64,000 bases of DNA from MGML01 sp964493985. Its GTDB lineage: Bacteria > Chloroflexota > Dehalococcoidia > Dehalococcoidales > UBA2162. The stretch lies in contig CAZBQL010000001.1 in assembly GCA_964493985.1 (NCBI GenBank), positions 1 to 64,000 on the forward strand. The letters run 5' to 3'. A program made the position numbers and the translations under genes. The number at the start of each line of letters is the position of its first letter. Position 1 is the first letter of the stretch. Shown in pieces: positions 15,776 to 25,361 of this stretch. Under the pieces are notes generated by a model that was not told the origin of the DNA, did not search any database, and worked only from the letters and a program-made list of their open reading frames with translations.

Positions 15776-18202
15776 TTATTTTGTGTATTGGAAGACTTTT
15801 ACCTGTGGTGTAAGATTTCCTGATGTAAGCTGCAGACCCTGTTCCGAAGCATGCACTAACTCGTAGTTGTCCAGCGCCTCCAGTGGTATGCACGGAGCCA
15901 TAGGATCATTACTGACTATCCGGTAATTACCGGTTTCCTGGGCAGATATGAATTCACTCGCATCCTCATATGAAGTATATTGCGTGGCTTCCGTAATCAA
16001 CTTGAAAACATTGCCTGCTTCATCCTGACGTTGTTCATAACCAATAACCCAGATACTTGTCGAATTCGCAGCCTGGCAGTTAAAATTATACATTCGGACT
16101 GCCATAGATTGGAAATATTCGGGGTAGAATAAAGGTCTCTGGATCAGTTGTGTCTGGTCCTCGGGATTGGTTACCAGGTACATATCGAAGAAATCCGTCA
16201 CCTGCATCCCTCCCCAGGTTATAACCGCCCAGAATTTACCGCTGGCGTTATTAGGATTTACATAAGCTGTTTCATAATCGATGATTATGTATCTTCCATC
16301 GACTTTTTCTATCACTTTGTCGGCTGTTTCTTCATCCTGCGCCGTAAAGAATGCAGCCATATCTCTAATGGCACGTGGGTCCTGTCCCGGGTTGGCACAT
16401 GGTAAACGATGGGCCATCCTGGTTATCCAGTAACCGTAATCCCACCATGAAAGAACGCCATACGCGGTATCCGGGTAAGGGTAATATACATCCAGTGCTT
16501 TGTAATAATCTGTCGTATTCGTAGTATCCGGATAGCTGCTCAGAATAGATGAATAAGAAATATACTTGTCGGATTGCACCAGGGCGTAATATTCGTCAGG
16601 ATTACCGAAAGGATCAGGAGTATTCTCCCGGACCCAGTCGAGCACACTACACCAGGCATCGGAAGGAGCGTAGGGCACTCTTTTAGATGCGTCGATTGCC
16701 GGCTCTATACTCCAGAAATAACCTGTGAAAAATACAACAATTACAACCATAGCCATTATAGAATAAGGGGCTATTAACGGATTGCCTTGCTGCCTCCGGA
16801 CAGCCCTCCGCTTCACGTTTTTTGCTCTCTCTATCGCCTGTTTTACCCTCTCAGTGAAGACATGTGCTCTGGCATAATCGATAACAAGCCATGTGACATA
16901 CCCGGTAAGTAAAGCAATATTGACACTGTAATAATAACCAAACCGGCGTTGTCCGAGATTCGCTATAAATATAATGATACTCCAGACAAGAAAAAGGGTC
17001 TTTTCAAAACTTCCCTGTTTAAAGAAGTAATACAGGAGTATCAACATAGATATAATAGCTATGAAAAAGGTGGTATTATAATTATTCCAGACAATAGCAA
17101 AAGCATTTCCGTATGATGCACTTATAAGCGGCTGCATTTCGATGGTAGTCAGTTGTTCTCCGACTGGTCTGAATATGGAAAACGCCTCCAGCATCGACTT
17201 AACAATACCTGGAGAAATCAGGTAGAAAACACCGAAGCCTGCCGCTCCCATAACAATTACTGTTACCGGGTAATATGCGGATTTCCAGTCCCTCTTCGCC
17301 ATAAACCAGGATAATAATCCAAGGGCAGCACAACCGACTGCTCCAACCAGCGAGGACGCAGGTATTATTGTCGCCACATTACCGGGAAGAACGATTAAAA
17401 AACCAACAAAAAACATAATCGTACCGACAATCGACAGGTATTCGGTAGACCTGCTTTTAAGATGGTCGATAACAAACTGTATGAGCAGGAAAACGAATAC
17501 AATAAACGTAAACATTGGAGCACCCGACCAGGTCAGGCCGAACATACCCAGCGTGACACCGGCAAGCAGACTATAGATTAACGGTTTTCTCACTGAAGGC
17601 CAGTCAAATTTCGTGAATTGAACGAACCGCACATCATTCTTTCTGGCAGCTTTCAACCCAAGTATCACGAACAGAATGAGAAGCGAGGTAAGAAAAACTT
17701 CAAAACAGTGATAGTCTGAAAAACCGAGTTTAGTACGGGAAAGATATTCACCCGGCAGTACAGCCAACAAAGCAGCCGAAAACACTCCACCCCATTTCCC
17801 GATCAACTCCCTGCCAATAAAAAAAACGATCACAATGGTCAGCGCTGCAAATACCGGCGGAGTGAACACGCCGACAATATCTATTGCACGCTGGCCGGGT
17901 GTGACCAGCCCGAAAATGCTGCTTACGCTGGCAATCAGGTTATTATATAGGTGGGTCTGGGCGATACTGCTTCCGCCGGGATAGAGTAAGTAAGGATCAA
18001 AATTGGATGCGCTGGGGAAATTAGCTGCCAGGTTATCCACAAGCCTCATCTGAAAATATGCATCGGCGCTGGAATATTTTATCCAATCACCTTTGAATAT
18101 CTGGCTGTATGATAGAACTGTCCTGAGTATAAAAGCTATTGCGGCTATGACTGCAACGAGAATACCGGTCAGTACGGATGACGGGAGTTTGAGTTTATTC
18201 AC
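15776..18202 (-). CDS. STT3/AglB/PglB-family oligosaccharyltransferase
   Basis: An 808-residue membrane enzyme expected to transfer a lipid-linked glycan to asparagine on exported proteins. About 12-13 hydrophobic segments cover residues 10-480, and a soluble C-terminal domain follows. Signatures: an aspartate in SSADAYFQMRL near residue 45 (first acidic motif), GFSDYHCFEV near residue 155 (DXD/DHH-like second motif, with Glu in place) and SWWDYGYWI near residue 586, the sequon-reading WWDYG motif. No glycan assembly genes are adjacent. It is a monocistronic-looking gene with tRNA-Ser divergent upstream. Confidence 0.88.
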   Translation of the reverse strand: MNKLKLPSSVLTGILVAVIAAIAFILRTVLSYSQIFKGDWIKYSSADAYFQMRLVDNLAANFPSASNFDPYLLYPGGSSIAQTHLYNNLIASVSSIFGLVTPGQRAIDIVGVFTPPVFAALTIVIVFFIGRELIGKWGGVFSAALLAVLPGEYLSRTKLGFSDYHCFEVFLTSLLILFVILGLKAARKNDVRFVQFTKFDWPSVRKPLIYSLLAGVTLGMFGLTWSGAPMFTFIVFVFLLIQFVIDHLKSRSTEYLSIVGTIMFFVGFLIVLPGNVATIIPASSLVGAVGCAALGLLSWFMAKRDWKSAYYPVTVIVMGAAGFGVFYLISPGIVKSMLEAFSIFRPVGEQLTTIEMQPLISASYGNAFAIVWNNYNTTFFIAIISMLILLYYFFKQGSFEKTLFLVWSIIIFIANLGQRRFGYYYSVNIALLTGYVTWLVIDYARAHVFTERVKQAIERAKNVKRRAVRRQQGNPLIAPYSIMAMVVIVVFFTGYFWSIEPAIDASKRVPYAPSDAWCSVLDWVRENTPDPFGNPDEYYALVQSDKYISYSSILSSYPDTTNTTDYYKALDVYYPYPDTAYGVLSWWDYGYWITRMAHRLPCANPGQDPRAIRDMAAFFTAQDEETADKVIEKVDGRYIIIDYETAYVNPNNASGKFWAVITWGGMQVTDFFDMYLVTNPEDQTQLIQRPLFYPEYFQSMAVRMYNFNCQAANSTSIWVIGYEQRQDEAGNVFKLITEATQYTSYEDASEFISAQETGNYRIVSNDPMAPCIPLEALDNYELVHASEQGLQLTSGNLTPQVKVFQYTK

Positions 18203-18360
18203 AAAGATGTTCCTCTAATAACACGAAAATTCAGTAGTATAATAGCTTTGCCCTAGTATTACACACTCGGATGCCTTTGGCAAGAGTATTTTGTATCAAA
18301 AATATCTTGAACGTATGACCTTTGCGCTAACAGACTCTTCTGGAGTAGAATTTATAGCCG

Positions 18361-18445
18361 GGAGGGGTGTCCGAGAGGTCTAAGGAGGCGGTCTTGAAAA
18401 CCGCTGTCCCGCAAGGGACCGTGGGTTCGAATCCCACCCCCTCCG
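18361..18445 (+). tRNA. tRNA-Ser (anticodon TGA)
   Basis: Acceptor GGAGGGG (18361-18367) pairs with CCCCTCC (18438-18444), with discriminator G. The anticodon stem GCGGT/ACCGC encloses a loop with anticodon TGA. A long variable arm (TGTCCCGCAAGGGAC) marks a class II tRNA, and the T-arm is GTGGG-TTCGAAT-CCCAC. CCA is not encoded. Confidence 0.96.
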
Positions 18446-18500
18446 CCGGTTACCAGTATTTTTATTTACCGTGAATATCCTTTATCAGGAGACATTTAAT

Positions 18501-18713
18501 ATGGTAAATGCTATTTTCATTATCATTGGCCTGGCAGTCCTGGCATTAATAGGTTGGATAGCCCAGGGATTCTTCTTTACCGCCCAAATACCGCTGATCT
18601 TCCGCATCCTTGTGGGCATTGTAGCCATAGGCGGGGTGTCGCTGCTCCTTGTCGTTATCAGGGACAGGATAAAACAGGCAAAGAAGGAAAATTTTAAAGG
18701 AGTGGATAAATGA
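18501..18713 (+). CDS. Small two-helix membrane protein upstream of a YbjQ-family gene
   Basis: A 70-residue hydrophobic protein with two membrane spans (roughly residues 4-24 and 33-52) and a basic cytoplasmic tail (RDRIKQAKKENFKGVDK). I chose the ATG at 18501 because AGGAG lies 9 bases upstream; an ATG at 18471 lacks one. The stop overlaps the next gene by 4 bp, so the pair is probably functionally linked. Confidence 0.7.
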   Translation: MVNAIFIIIGLAVLALIGWIAQGFFFTAQIPLIFRILVGIVAIGGVSLLLVVIRDRIKQAKKENFKGVDK

Positions 18714-19024
18714 TTATCACTACTTCCGAGACAATTCAAGGTAAACCTATTGTAAAGACTATTGGACTGGTTAAAGGCAGCACCATCAGGGCAAGACATA
18801 TCGGCAGAGATATCATGGCAGGACTCAGAGGTGTCGTAGGTGGTGAGATTACGGAATACACAAAGATGATGGCTGAATCCAGGGAACAGGCTTTACAGCG
18901 AATGGAGGAAGACGCTACGGAACAGGGCGCAAATGCTATAATTGCCCTGAGATTCACTACCTCGATGGTAATGCAGAGTGCCTCTGAAATACTTGCCTAC
19001 GGTACAGGCGTGGTTATCGAATAG
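18710..19024 (+). CDS. YbjQ/UPF0145 family protein
   Basis: A 104-residue member of the YbjQ (DUF74) family, which forms pentamers of unclear function, often described as putative heavy-metal-binding. Family features visible are the start MIITTSETIQGKPIVKTIGLVKG, RDIMAGLRGVVGGEITEY, REQALQRMEEDATEQGANAI and the C-terminal YGTGVVIE. It overlaps the upstream membrane protein gene, suggesting membrane association. Confidence 0.88.
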   Translation: MIITTSETIQGKPIVKTIGLVKGSTIRARHIGRDIMAGLRGVVGGEITEYTKMMAESREQALQRMEEDATEQGANAIIALRFTTSMVMQSASEILAYGTGVVIE

Positions 19025-19042
19025 TATAAAGCCGTCTGTTTA

Positions 19043-20749
19043 TTACTTTCCTGTGAGAAGTGCCCAAACCGAATTGATGTAACGTAATTTTTCCTTTCCC
19101 ATCGAAAGTTCCAGGTGAATTTTTTCACTATTCGGGAATGCGTTTATACGGTCGATGTCAGGCTTCATGCGGGCTAATTCTTCTTCAGCGTTATCTCCGG
19201 CAAGCACTTCGTCTATCCTGTGCATCATGGCACGGGCTTCTTCGATACGCTTGATCCCGACCTCTGCAAGATCATCCGGAATTACACCGTATTTGGACTT
19301 CAGTCGTACCAGTCTGAGAATACCTTCATAGGTGCTTTCCACTATCTCATTGCGAGTCATCCATTCAGTTTCATAATTTAATGTGTATTTCCAGCTTGGT
19401 GACTCCAATGCTCGCCTGTATTCTTCTACGTTCCTGAAAAGTACCTTATAACCATGCTTTTCAGACTGCTCATAACCAAGACTTCCCGGGTCGAGAAAAG
19501 GAGACAGAGGAGAGAGGAACAAAGCCAGGCGTTCGGTTCCTTTGAATTTTTCCATCAGGTAACCACAGTAATCGACCGTATCCATTACCGACTTCATATC
19601 CTGCCCCGGCATGCCGACCATGTAGAACACGTCCATTCTACCGCAGCCCACTTCCAGCGCATCACTGATCATGTTTTCGAGGGCTTCATCGGTATAATTC
19701 CTTCCCGATTTTTTCCTCACCCCGTAGTCATGAGATTCCGGTGAAATTTCAAGGCAGAATCCGGGAGCGGCCAGACTCATCTGTTGAAGTGCTTCTTTCG
19801 ACATGGGCGAGAATATCTCGAACATCAACTGGTTCTTTACTCTCTTTTCCCGTAAACGCCGTAATACCTCATTGGCATAATCTTCCCCTTTTTGATAAAG
19901 GTCGCCGAGAACGAAAATCGGCCCCCGGCTGAAACGCGCTATCTGCCTGATATCACGCACGACAGCCTCCGGTGATCTGAAGACTGGTTTCTGTCGATTA
20001 TGATAACACCGGAAAGCGGCATTAGAACCACCGCATATCACGCAATTATTAACACAACCGCGGCAGGTAATAACTCCTGTAATGGGATAACGCAGCCAGT
20101 CGCTAACCGGTATGTGACCGACAAGGTCACGGTACCTGATTACCGACCTGATCACCCCGCCATAATGATTGATCATCACATCCTCGATATCATCAGGTAC
20201 GTTGGTAAAAGGATTTATCCTGACATCACCGTCAGAGTCCTTCCAGACCAGGTTGGGTATTGTACCGGGATCTCCCCCCTTGATTATGCAGTCCATCAAT
20301 TGCCGGAAAGGCTCTTCAGTGGAATCACCCCTTATAAGAAAATCTATCTCCGGGTACTCGATCAGTTGTTCGTGAAAGTAGGTCGCTGAAAAACCGCCGA
20401 AGACAACCTTTGAGTCCGGGTGATACTTCTTTACCAGCCTGGCTACCTCAATTGAGCCGTGACTGTGGACCATCCAGTGCAGGTCGATTCCGAACACCGG
20501 AGAGTCCAAATTTTTTATCATCTTTTCGGCATCGAAATTCCTGTTCCGGAGCATGAGGACCGCAAGATTGACTATCCGTACCCTGTATCCGGCCTTTTCC
20601 AGGTACTCGGCAATACTGGCAAGACCGATAGGATACATCTCGAAAACCGGTGATGGCGGAACAAGATCACTCACCGGACCGTAAAGAATGGCCTTCTCTC
20701 GAAAGTCGTACACACTCGGAGCGTGGAGTAAAACAAGGTCTATAGCCAT
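19043..20749 (-). CDS. Radical SAM protein with B12-binding-like N-terminal domain
   Basis: A 568-residue protein. Residues 1-180 resemble the cobalamin-binding Rossmann domain of B12-dependent radical SAM enzymes (GIDLHWMVHSHG approximates the DxHxxG region; FGGFSATY follows). The radical SAM cluster motif is CVNNCVIC near residue 230, in the CxxxCxxC pattern. The C-terminal 170 residues are helical. The substrate is unknown. It overlaps the UbiA prenyltransferase stop by 1 bp (TAATG), so modification of a prenylated lipid or quinone precursor is a reasonable but unproven idea. Confidence 0.85.
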   Translation of the reverse strand: MAIDLVLLHAPSVYDFREKAILYGPVSDLVPPSPVFEMYPIGLASIAEYLEKAGYRVRIVNLAVLMLRNRNFDAEKMIKNLDSPVFGIDLHWMVHSHGSIEVARLVKKYHPDSKVVFGGFSATYFHEQLIEYPEIDFLIRGDSTEEPFRQLMDCIIKGGDPGTIPNLVWKDSDGDVRINPFTNVPDDIEDVMINHYGGVIRSVIRYRDLVGHIPVSDWLRYPITGVITCRGCVNNCVICGGSNAAFRCYHNRQKPVFRSPEAVVRDIRQIARFSRGPIFVLGDLYQKGEDYANEVLRRLREKRVKNQLMFEIFSPMSKEALQQMSLAAPGFCLEISPESHDYGVRKKSGRNYTDEALENMISDALEVGCGRMDVFYMVGMPGQDMKSVMDTVDYCGYLMEKFKGTERLALFLSPLSPFLDPGSLGYEQSEKHGYKVLFRNVEEYRRALESPSWKYTLNYETEWMTRNEIVESTYEGILRLVRLKSKYGVIPDDLAEVGIKRIEEARAMMHRIDEVLAGDNAEEELARMKPDIDRINAFPNSEKIHLELSMGKEKLRYINSVWALLTGK

Positions 20750-21648
20750 TACAGACCGAAGACCCTCGATAGTATATACCCTATTCCTACGAGAAGCTGG
20801 GTGATAAGCACGACCTGTACGTTCGCTGCCAGTGCCCCCACTAGGACAGGTTTATCATCGTATTTCAAAGAGCCGCGGATCGCTTTTACTGCCATCGGTA
20901 CTGTAAGGAGACCAATGAGAGTTATTACCGGCATCTGCCGGGCAATTACGGCGCCGATTATCCACAGGTAGACCAGGACCGTCATAGCAGAGTATAACCT
21001 GGCGGAGTTTTTCTTCCCCCAGAGAATGGGTGTAGTCTTTCTTCCTGCGCCCGCATCTGCTTGAGCATCCGGGAATTCGTTTAAAAACAGGAGGTTATGT
21101 ACAAGGATAAATGATGGTACAGAAGCGATAACTGCAGGCCAGGTGAACTGACCTGTCTGCACAAAATATGCACCAAGCACAGGTAACATACCCAGACCAA
21201 GTCCCGGCGCCCATTCCGGCCAGGGTATTTTAAGAATTATCGGACTGTATATAAGGATACACACCGCCGCTACTACTAAAAGCGGCAGTAACTCCAGCCC
21301 GTTTTCCATACTAAGTACATAGTATGCACCGATTGGTATGATGATTATGAAGGCTATCAACCCTATCCACAAAGCCTGCCTTGCTGTAAAAAGACCCTGA
21401 GGAAGAGCCCCGCTTCCTCCATTGAACATTGTTCTCTCCGTATGCAAATCGATACCGCTTTTAAAGTCGAAATATTCGTTAAGTACATCAACACTGATAT
21501 GAGCCATCAGTATACCGAAACCCGCCAGCAAAGCATTTCCAACGTGGAAAGAACCGTTATACCATGCTAACGTTGCTCCTAAGAAAGCCAGCACTATCGA
21601 CAGGGGAAGAAAAGGAGCACGGATTATCATTAACCATCTGTTCATCAT
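20749..21648 (-). CDS. UbiA-family prenyltransferase
   Basis: A 299-residue integral membrane prenyltransferase with about nine hydrophobic segments. The aspartate-rich motif NEYFDFKSGID near residue 65 binds the prenyl diphosphate, and NEFPDAQADAGAGRKTTP near residue 185 is the second acidic motif. The overall form is close to MenA-type enzymes, but no other menaquinone genes are adjacent. Coupled by overlaps to a zinc mini-protein upstream and a radical SAM gene downstream. Confidence 0.88.
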   Translation of the reverse strand: MMNRWLMIIRAPFLPLSIVLAFLGATLAWYNGSFHVGNALLAGFGILMAHISVDVLNEYFDFKSGIDLHTERTMFNGGSGALPQGLFTARQALWIGLIAFIIIIPIGAYYVLSMENGLELLPLLVVAAVCILIYSPIILKIPWPEWAPGLGLGMLPVLGAYFVQTGQFTWPAVIASVPSFILVHNLLFLNEFPDAQADAGAGRKTTPILWGKKNSARLYSAMTVLVYLWIIGAVIARQMPVITLIGLLTVPMAVKAIRGSLKYDDKPVLVGALAANVQVVLITQLLVGIGYILSRVFGL

Positions 21649-21770
21649 TTATCATCCTGGTGGGCTGTTTTCTGGTGCTCATTCCAGCACTTCTCATGAA
21701 CATAGACCCCACACGCAGCACAATAATAAATATGTACTCTGGCGTCTGCTTTACAAACCGGACATTTCAT
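21645..21770 (-). CDS. Zinc-binding mini-protein (41 aa) leading the UbiA operon
   Basis: A 41-residue protein starting MKCPVCKADARVHIYYCAACG. It has CPVC and CAAC pairs followed by H, C and H residues (VHEKCWNEHQ), so it could bind one or two zinc ions in a treble-clef or B-box-like fold. GGAGG lies 8 bases before the ATG. Its stop overlaps the UbiA start (ATGA). Small zinc proteins of this kind occur next to membrane enzymes; the function is unknown. Confidence 0.75.
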   Translation of the reverse strand: MKCPVCKADARVHIYYCAACGVYVHEKCWNEHQKTAHQDDK

Positions 21771-21922
21771 CAGCTAACCTCCAGAATCAATTTTTCTTAA
21801 CTCCTCGTATTGTAACAGACTTTACTGTCGATATGAATATCTGCGGCAGGCGCATCGCCACAATTTTACCATATCTCTCCAGGTCCTGCACAAGTAGTGA
21901 GAAGATAGATCGACCATACAAA

Positions 21923-23350
21923 TTATATAGTATATTTTGCTGCCGTATTCCCCATTTTAGTACCTGCTTTCGTATCTATTGATTTTTCCCCGCTCAGCAT
22001 TTCGGAAATATATCGTTTGCTCGCTTCGACACCCGGTTGATCGAGTGGGTTCAGGTCATATAGTCCTGCGGTGAAAACGGTCTGCACTTCCAGCATGAAC
22101 AGAAGCTGGCCAAAGGTAAACGCACTAATTTTCGGAAGAATCAGACTCATATTACTTCTGCCGGCTTCTGTCAGGGCAAGCCTGGTCGACTCCATTTCCA
22201 TGTTTATCAGGTATTCAAGGCTGTGGTCCGCAAAATATAAATATTCACTTTCAGATGATTTGGGTATTCTAATATTGCTGCCATGGTTTTCAACTTTAAG
22301 AAGAGTGATCATTTTATCGAAGGGTCCTTCTATATATAATTGAAGCTGGCTGTGCTGGTCCGTCACACCCAGGGCAGCGACCGGAGTCTGACCTGAATTC
22401 ATCGTCTCTCCGGATAGAGTCATTTTCTTGCCCAGGCTTTCCGCCCATAGTTGTCGGAACCAGAACGCCACCTGGTACAAAGCATCACTGTAAGGCATCA
22501 TCACTGTAATGTTCAGTCCTTTTCGCGTATCGGCAAGGTAGTGAAGCGCTCCGGATATACAGGCCGGATTTTCCCGAAGATTGCCTGTCCGGGTCCTTTC
22601 ATCCATAAACCTTGCCCCTGCAAGTAACTCGCTAATATCTATACCCATCATCACGGCAGGGAAGAGACCCACCGGACTGAACACGGAATAACGACCACCG
22701 ACATTTTCCGGTATGGTCAGCAAAGGATATCTACTTTCCCGGGCAAGTTGGCATAAACCGCTGTTTGTATCGCCTGTGGTAATTACCACATGTTCGTTGG
22801 CGGTCTTTTCGCCCAGTCTGTCTTCGAGTATTTTTCGCACGATCAGAAACTGGCTTATCGTCTCTACCGTTTTACCCGACTTGCTTATTACATTGAACAA
22901 GGTTTTTTGCGGATGAATAAAATCGAGGACTGATTTCACGGTTAGAGGATCAACATTATCAAGGAAGTGTATCCTTGGAACTCCACCTCTCTCCTCTAGA
23001 GTGAAAAGGTTATGGACGGGACTGCACAAAGCTCGAAAAAGAGCTTTTCCTCCCAGTGCCGAACCACCAATTCCGAGGACTATGAAATCATCAAATTTGT
23101 CCTTATATGCTCCAGCCATTCGGAGAACTTCGTCAGCAGTTGCGAAATTATATGGAAGCCGATAGAATCCGTACTCGCCGGAATCCCTTTTTTCCTCGAT
23201 TCTTTCAGCTACGGCTTGAACAGCAGGGGAGATTTCTTCCAGCTCTTCATAAGTGATACCTGTATGAGAACCGATAAATTCGGACATCATGCCGCCATAA
23301 TCCAGCTTTATGGCATTGCCATCGGACTGCGAAGGGTCTCGGCTATGCAT
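21923..23350 (-). CDS. pgi: Glucose-6-phosphate isomerase
   Basis: Interconverts glucose-6-phosphate and fructose-6-phosphate. The 475-residue protein has two SIS domains: VLGIGGSALGGKALFRAL near residue 93, SKSGKTVET, GGRYSVFSPVGLFPA (PGI signature 1 region) and the active-site segment WAESLGKKM. It connects with the gluconeogenic FBP aldolase/phosphatase at 46 kb in function but not in operon. It sits upstream of nothing obvious on its own strand; secG lies just before it. Confidence 0.95.
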   Translation of the reverse strand: MHSRDPSQSDGNAIKLDYGGMMSEFIGSHTGITYEELEEISPAVQAVAERIEEKRDSGEYGFYRLPYNFATADEVLRMAGAYKDKFDDFIVLGIGGSALGGKALFRALCSPVHNLFTLEERGGVPRIHFLDNVDPLTVKSVLDFIHPQKTLFNVISKSGKTVETISQFLIVRKILEDRLGEKTANEHVVITTGDTNSGLCQLARESRYPLLTIPENVGGRYSVFSPVGLFPAVMMGIDISELLAGARFMDERTRTGNLRENPACISGALHYLADTRKGLNITVMMPYSDALYQVAFWFRQLWAESLGKKMTLSGETMNSGQTPVAALGVTDQHSQLQLYIEGPFDKMITLLKVENHGSNIRIPKSSESEYLYFADHSLEYLINMEMESTRLALTEAGRSNMSLILPKISAFTFGQLLFMLEVQTVFTAGLYDLNPLDQPGVEASKRYISEMLSGEKSIDTKAGTKMGNTAAKYTI

Positions 23351-23373
23351 ATCCGTCCCTTTTCAGGTTACTC

Positions 23374-23589
23374 CTATGTGACCCTGAGGGCTACTATTGA
23401 GATGATGACGAATATAACTGCCAGGACTACGGTGAGTTGAAAAAGTGTTTTTTCAATTCCACGCCTGGTGCGATATACGCTGTCTGCCTGGCCAAAAATA
23501 CCACCCAATCCACCACCCTTCACCTGGAGCATAATAGCCATGATAAGAGCAACGGAAAGTACTATCTGTGCAATATTCAGGTAATTCAA
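23374..23589 (-). CDS. secG: Preprotein translocase subunit SecG
   Basis: A 71-residue membrane subunit of the SecYEG channel. Two membrane helices (residues 6-24 and 50-68) flank the conserved cytoplasmic loop QVKGGGLGGIFGQADSVYRTRRG, shortened here by natural variation. It overlaps the gatB stop by 4 bp and lies 23 bp before pgi. Confidence 0.93.
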   Translation of the reverse strand: MNYLNIAQIVLSVALIMAIMLQVKGGGLGGIFGQADSVYRTRRGIEKTLFQLTVVLAVIFVIISIVALRVT

Positions 23590-25067
23590 CTTATTAATTC
23601 CTCTAGCTTCTTCTTCATTAGTTCGTTAACCAGTTGAGGATTTGCCCTGCCCCTGGTCACTTTCATTACCTGCCCGACAAGGAATTTTACCGCCGCTTCT
23701 TTACCTGCCCTGTAATCGGCGACCGCCTGCTCGTTCGCGGCTATTGCCTGTGAAATAGCTGCTTCAAGCTGGTCAGTATCACTTATCTGACCGCGGTCTC
23801 CCTTTTTAAGCAGAGTATCGGCATCCTTGCCGGTATTATACATCTCTTCCAGCATAGATTTTGCAGTTGCTGCTGAGATCTTTCCCTCTGAATTTAACTC
23901 CGTCAAGCTTACCAGGTTGGCGGCACTCACTTTTTCTCTAAATCCGGTAATATCTATGCTATTAGCATTCATTATACGACTGACTTCACCCAAAATCCAG
24001 TTACTGCCGACTTTTGCTCTCTCCGGTACTGACATTCCGCCGCGACCACCGGCTTCTATGAACTCCTCCTCATAATCAGCCATCTCCCTGGAACCGGTCA
24101 ATAGATCGGCATCGTAAAGCGTCAATTCGTATTCATCCATAAAACGGGCACGTCTTGCATCAGGAAGTTCCGGAAGTTTCATCCTGATAGCTTCCACTTT
24201 ATCTGCGGTCAGTATCATCGGCGGCAGGTCCGGCTCGGGGAAGTAACGGTAATCATGAGCGTATTCCTTGCTACGCTGGGAAACGGTTACACCCCTTTCT
24301 TCGACCCAGCCCCGGGTCTCCTGGACAAGCCTTTCGCCTTTTTCAACAGCCTTTCTCTGCCGTTTTTCCTCGTATCCCATGGCCATGTACACAGCCCTGA
24401 AACTGTTCAGGTTCTTTACTTCCACCTTCGGACCAAGTTCTTCGGCACCTACAGGCCGGATGCTGATGTTGGCATCGCATCTGAAGCTGCCTTCTTCCAT
24501 GTTCCCGGTAGAAACGCCGATGTAGCGTAGTATTGTCCGGAGCTTTATGAGATACTGGCGAGCTTCCTCAGGTGAACGTAAATCCGGTTCGCTAACGATT
24601 TCCATCAGAGGTACTCCGGAACGGTTGATATCCACAAGGCTGTAATCTTCTCCGTTCGGGACTGAGCGATGCAACAATTTAGACGTATCTTCTTCGAGGT
24701 GAATATGGTTTATCCCGATTTCCCTTGTGACTCCGTCTACCTCTATCGACAGCCAGCCACTGCCGCTTATCGGTGAACCACTCTGGGAAATCTGGTAGCC
24801 TTTTACAAGGTCTGGATAAGGATAGTTCTTTCGGTCGAATCTGGTAAATTCGGAAACAGGGCAGTTCAGGGCAAGAGCTGTCATAATCGTGTAATCCACT
24901 GCCTGGCTGTTAATGACCGGAAGAACTCCCGGCATTCCCATGCAAACAGGGCAGACATGAGAATTGGGAGGAGCGTCCGCATACTCCGCACTGCAGCGGC
25001 AGAACATCTTGCTTTTAGTCAGAAGCTGGGCATGAACTTCCAGCCCGATAATTGTTTCATAGTCCAT
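23586..25067 (-). CDS. gatB: Aspartyl/glutamyl-tRNA amidotransferase subunit B
   Basis: GatB phosphorylates and binds the misacylated Glu-tRNA-Gln or Asp-tRNA-Asn for amidation within GatCAB. I start it at the ATG at 25067 (MDYETIIGLEVHAQLLTKSK), matching family N-termini; an ATG at 25088 would add seven residues. Visible: zinc cysteines CRCSAEY and CPVCMGMPG, the FDRKNYPYPDLVKGYQISQ catalytic block, NRSGVPLMEIVSEPD, and a C-terminal YqeY-like tRNA-binding domain. gatA and gatC are not in the window. It is probably co-transcribed with secG. Confidence 0.97.
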   Translation of the reverse strand: MDYETIIGLEVHAQLLTKSKMFCRCSAEYADAPPNSHVCPVCMGMPGVLPVINSQAVDYTIMTALALNCPVSEFTRFDRKNYPYPDLVKGYQISQSGSPISGSGWLSIEVDGVTREIGINHIHLEEDTSKLLHRSVPNGEDYSLVDINRSGVPLMEIVSEPDLRSPEEARQYLIKLRTILRYIGVSTGNMEEGSFRCDANISIRPVGAEELGPKVEVKNLNSFRAVYMAMGYEEKRQRKAVEKGERLVQETRGWVEERGVTVSQRSKEYAHDYRYFPEPDLPPMILTADKVEAIRMKLPELPDARRARFMDEYELTLYDADLLTGSREMADYEEEFIEAGGRGGMSVPERAKVGSNWILGEVSRIMNANSIDITGFREKVSAANLVSLTELNSEGKISAATAKSMLEEMYNTGKDADTLLKKGDRGQISDTDQLEAAISQAIAANEQAVADYRAGKEAAVKFLVGQVMKVTRGRANPQLVNELMKKKLEELIS

Positions 25068-25151
25068 CAAATTCGTACCTGAAACCATTTCAGTATAACA
25101 ATAATAATACTGGCTGACAAGGAATTATGATATAATCTCATGTGTAGGTGT

Positions 25152-25224
25152 GGGGCTGTAGCTCATCCGGGAGAGCGTCGCGTTCGCAATGCGAAGGTAA
25201 GGGGTTCGAGTCCCCTCAGCTCCA
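25152..25224 (+). tRNA. tRNA-Ala (anticodon CGC)
   Basis: Acceptor GGGGCTG (25152-25158) pairs with CAGCTCC (25217-25223), discriminator A. D-arm GCTC...GAGC. Anticodon loop TTCGCAA gives CGC. T-arm AGGGG-TTCGAGT-CCCCT. CCA is not encoded. The HigBA toxin-antitoxin genes follow directly. Confidence 0.95.
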
Positions 25225-25314
25225 TTTTCGTGCTATTTTAGTGCTACTTTTACTTTACAAAGCAGCATTTGTCGTTCTATCAGGTAGATTTCTTCGGATG
25301 GTTGTTTTGCATGG

Positions 25315-25343
25315 TTGCACGGTAAGCGTGTATGTAATATAAT
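25315..25343 (+). promoter_or_regulatory. Probable higBA promoter
   Basis: TTGCAC (25315-25320) and consensus TATAAT (25338-25343) are separated by 17 bp; the higB ATG follows at 25362. Confidence 0.6.
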
Positions 25344-25361
25344 GGCCTCCAGTGAAATAGT

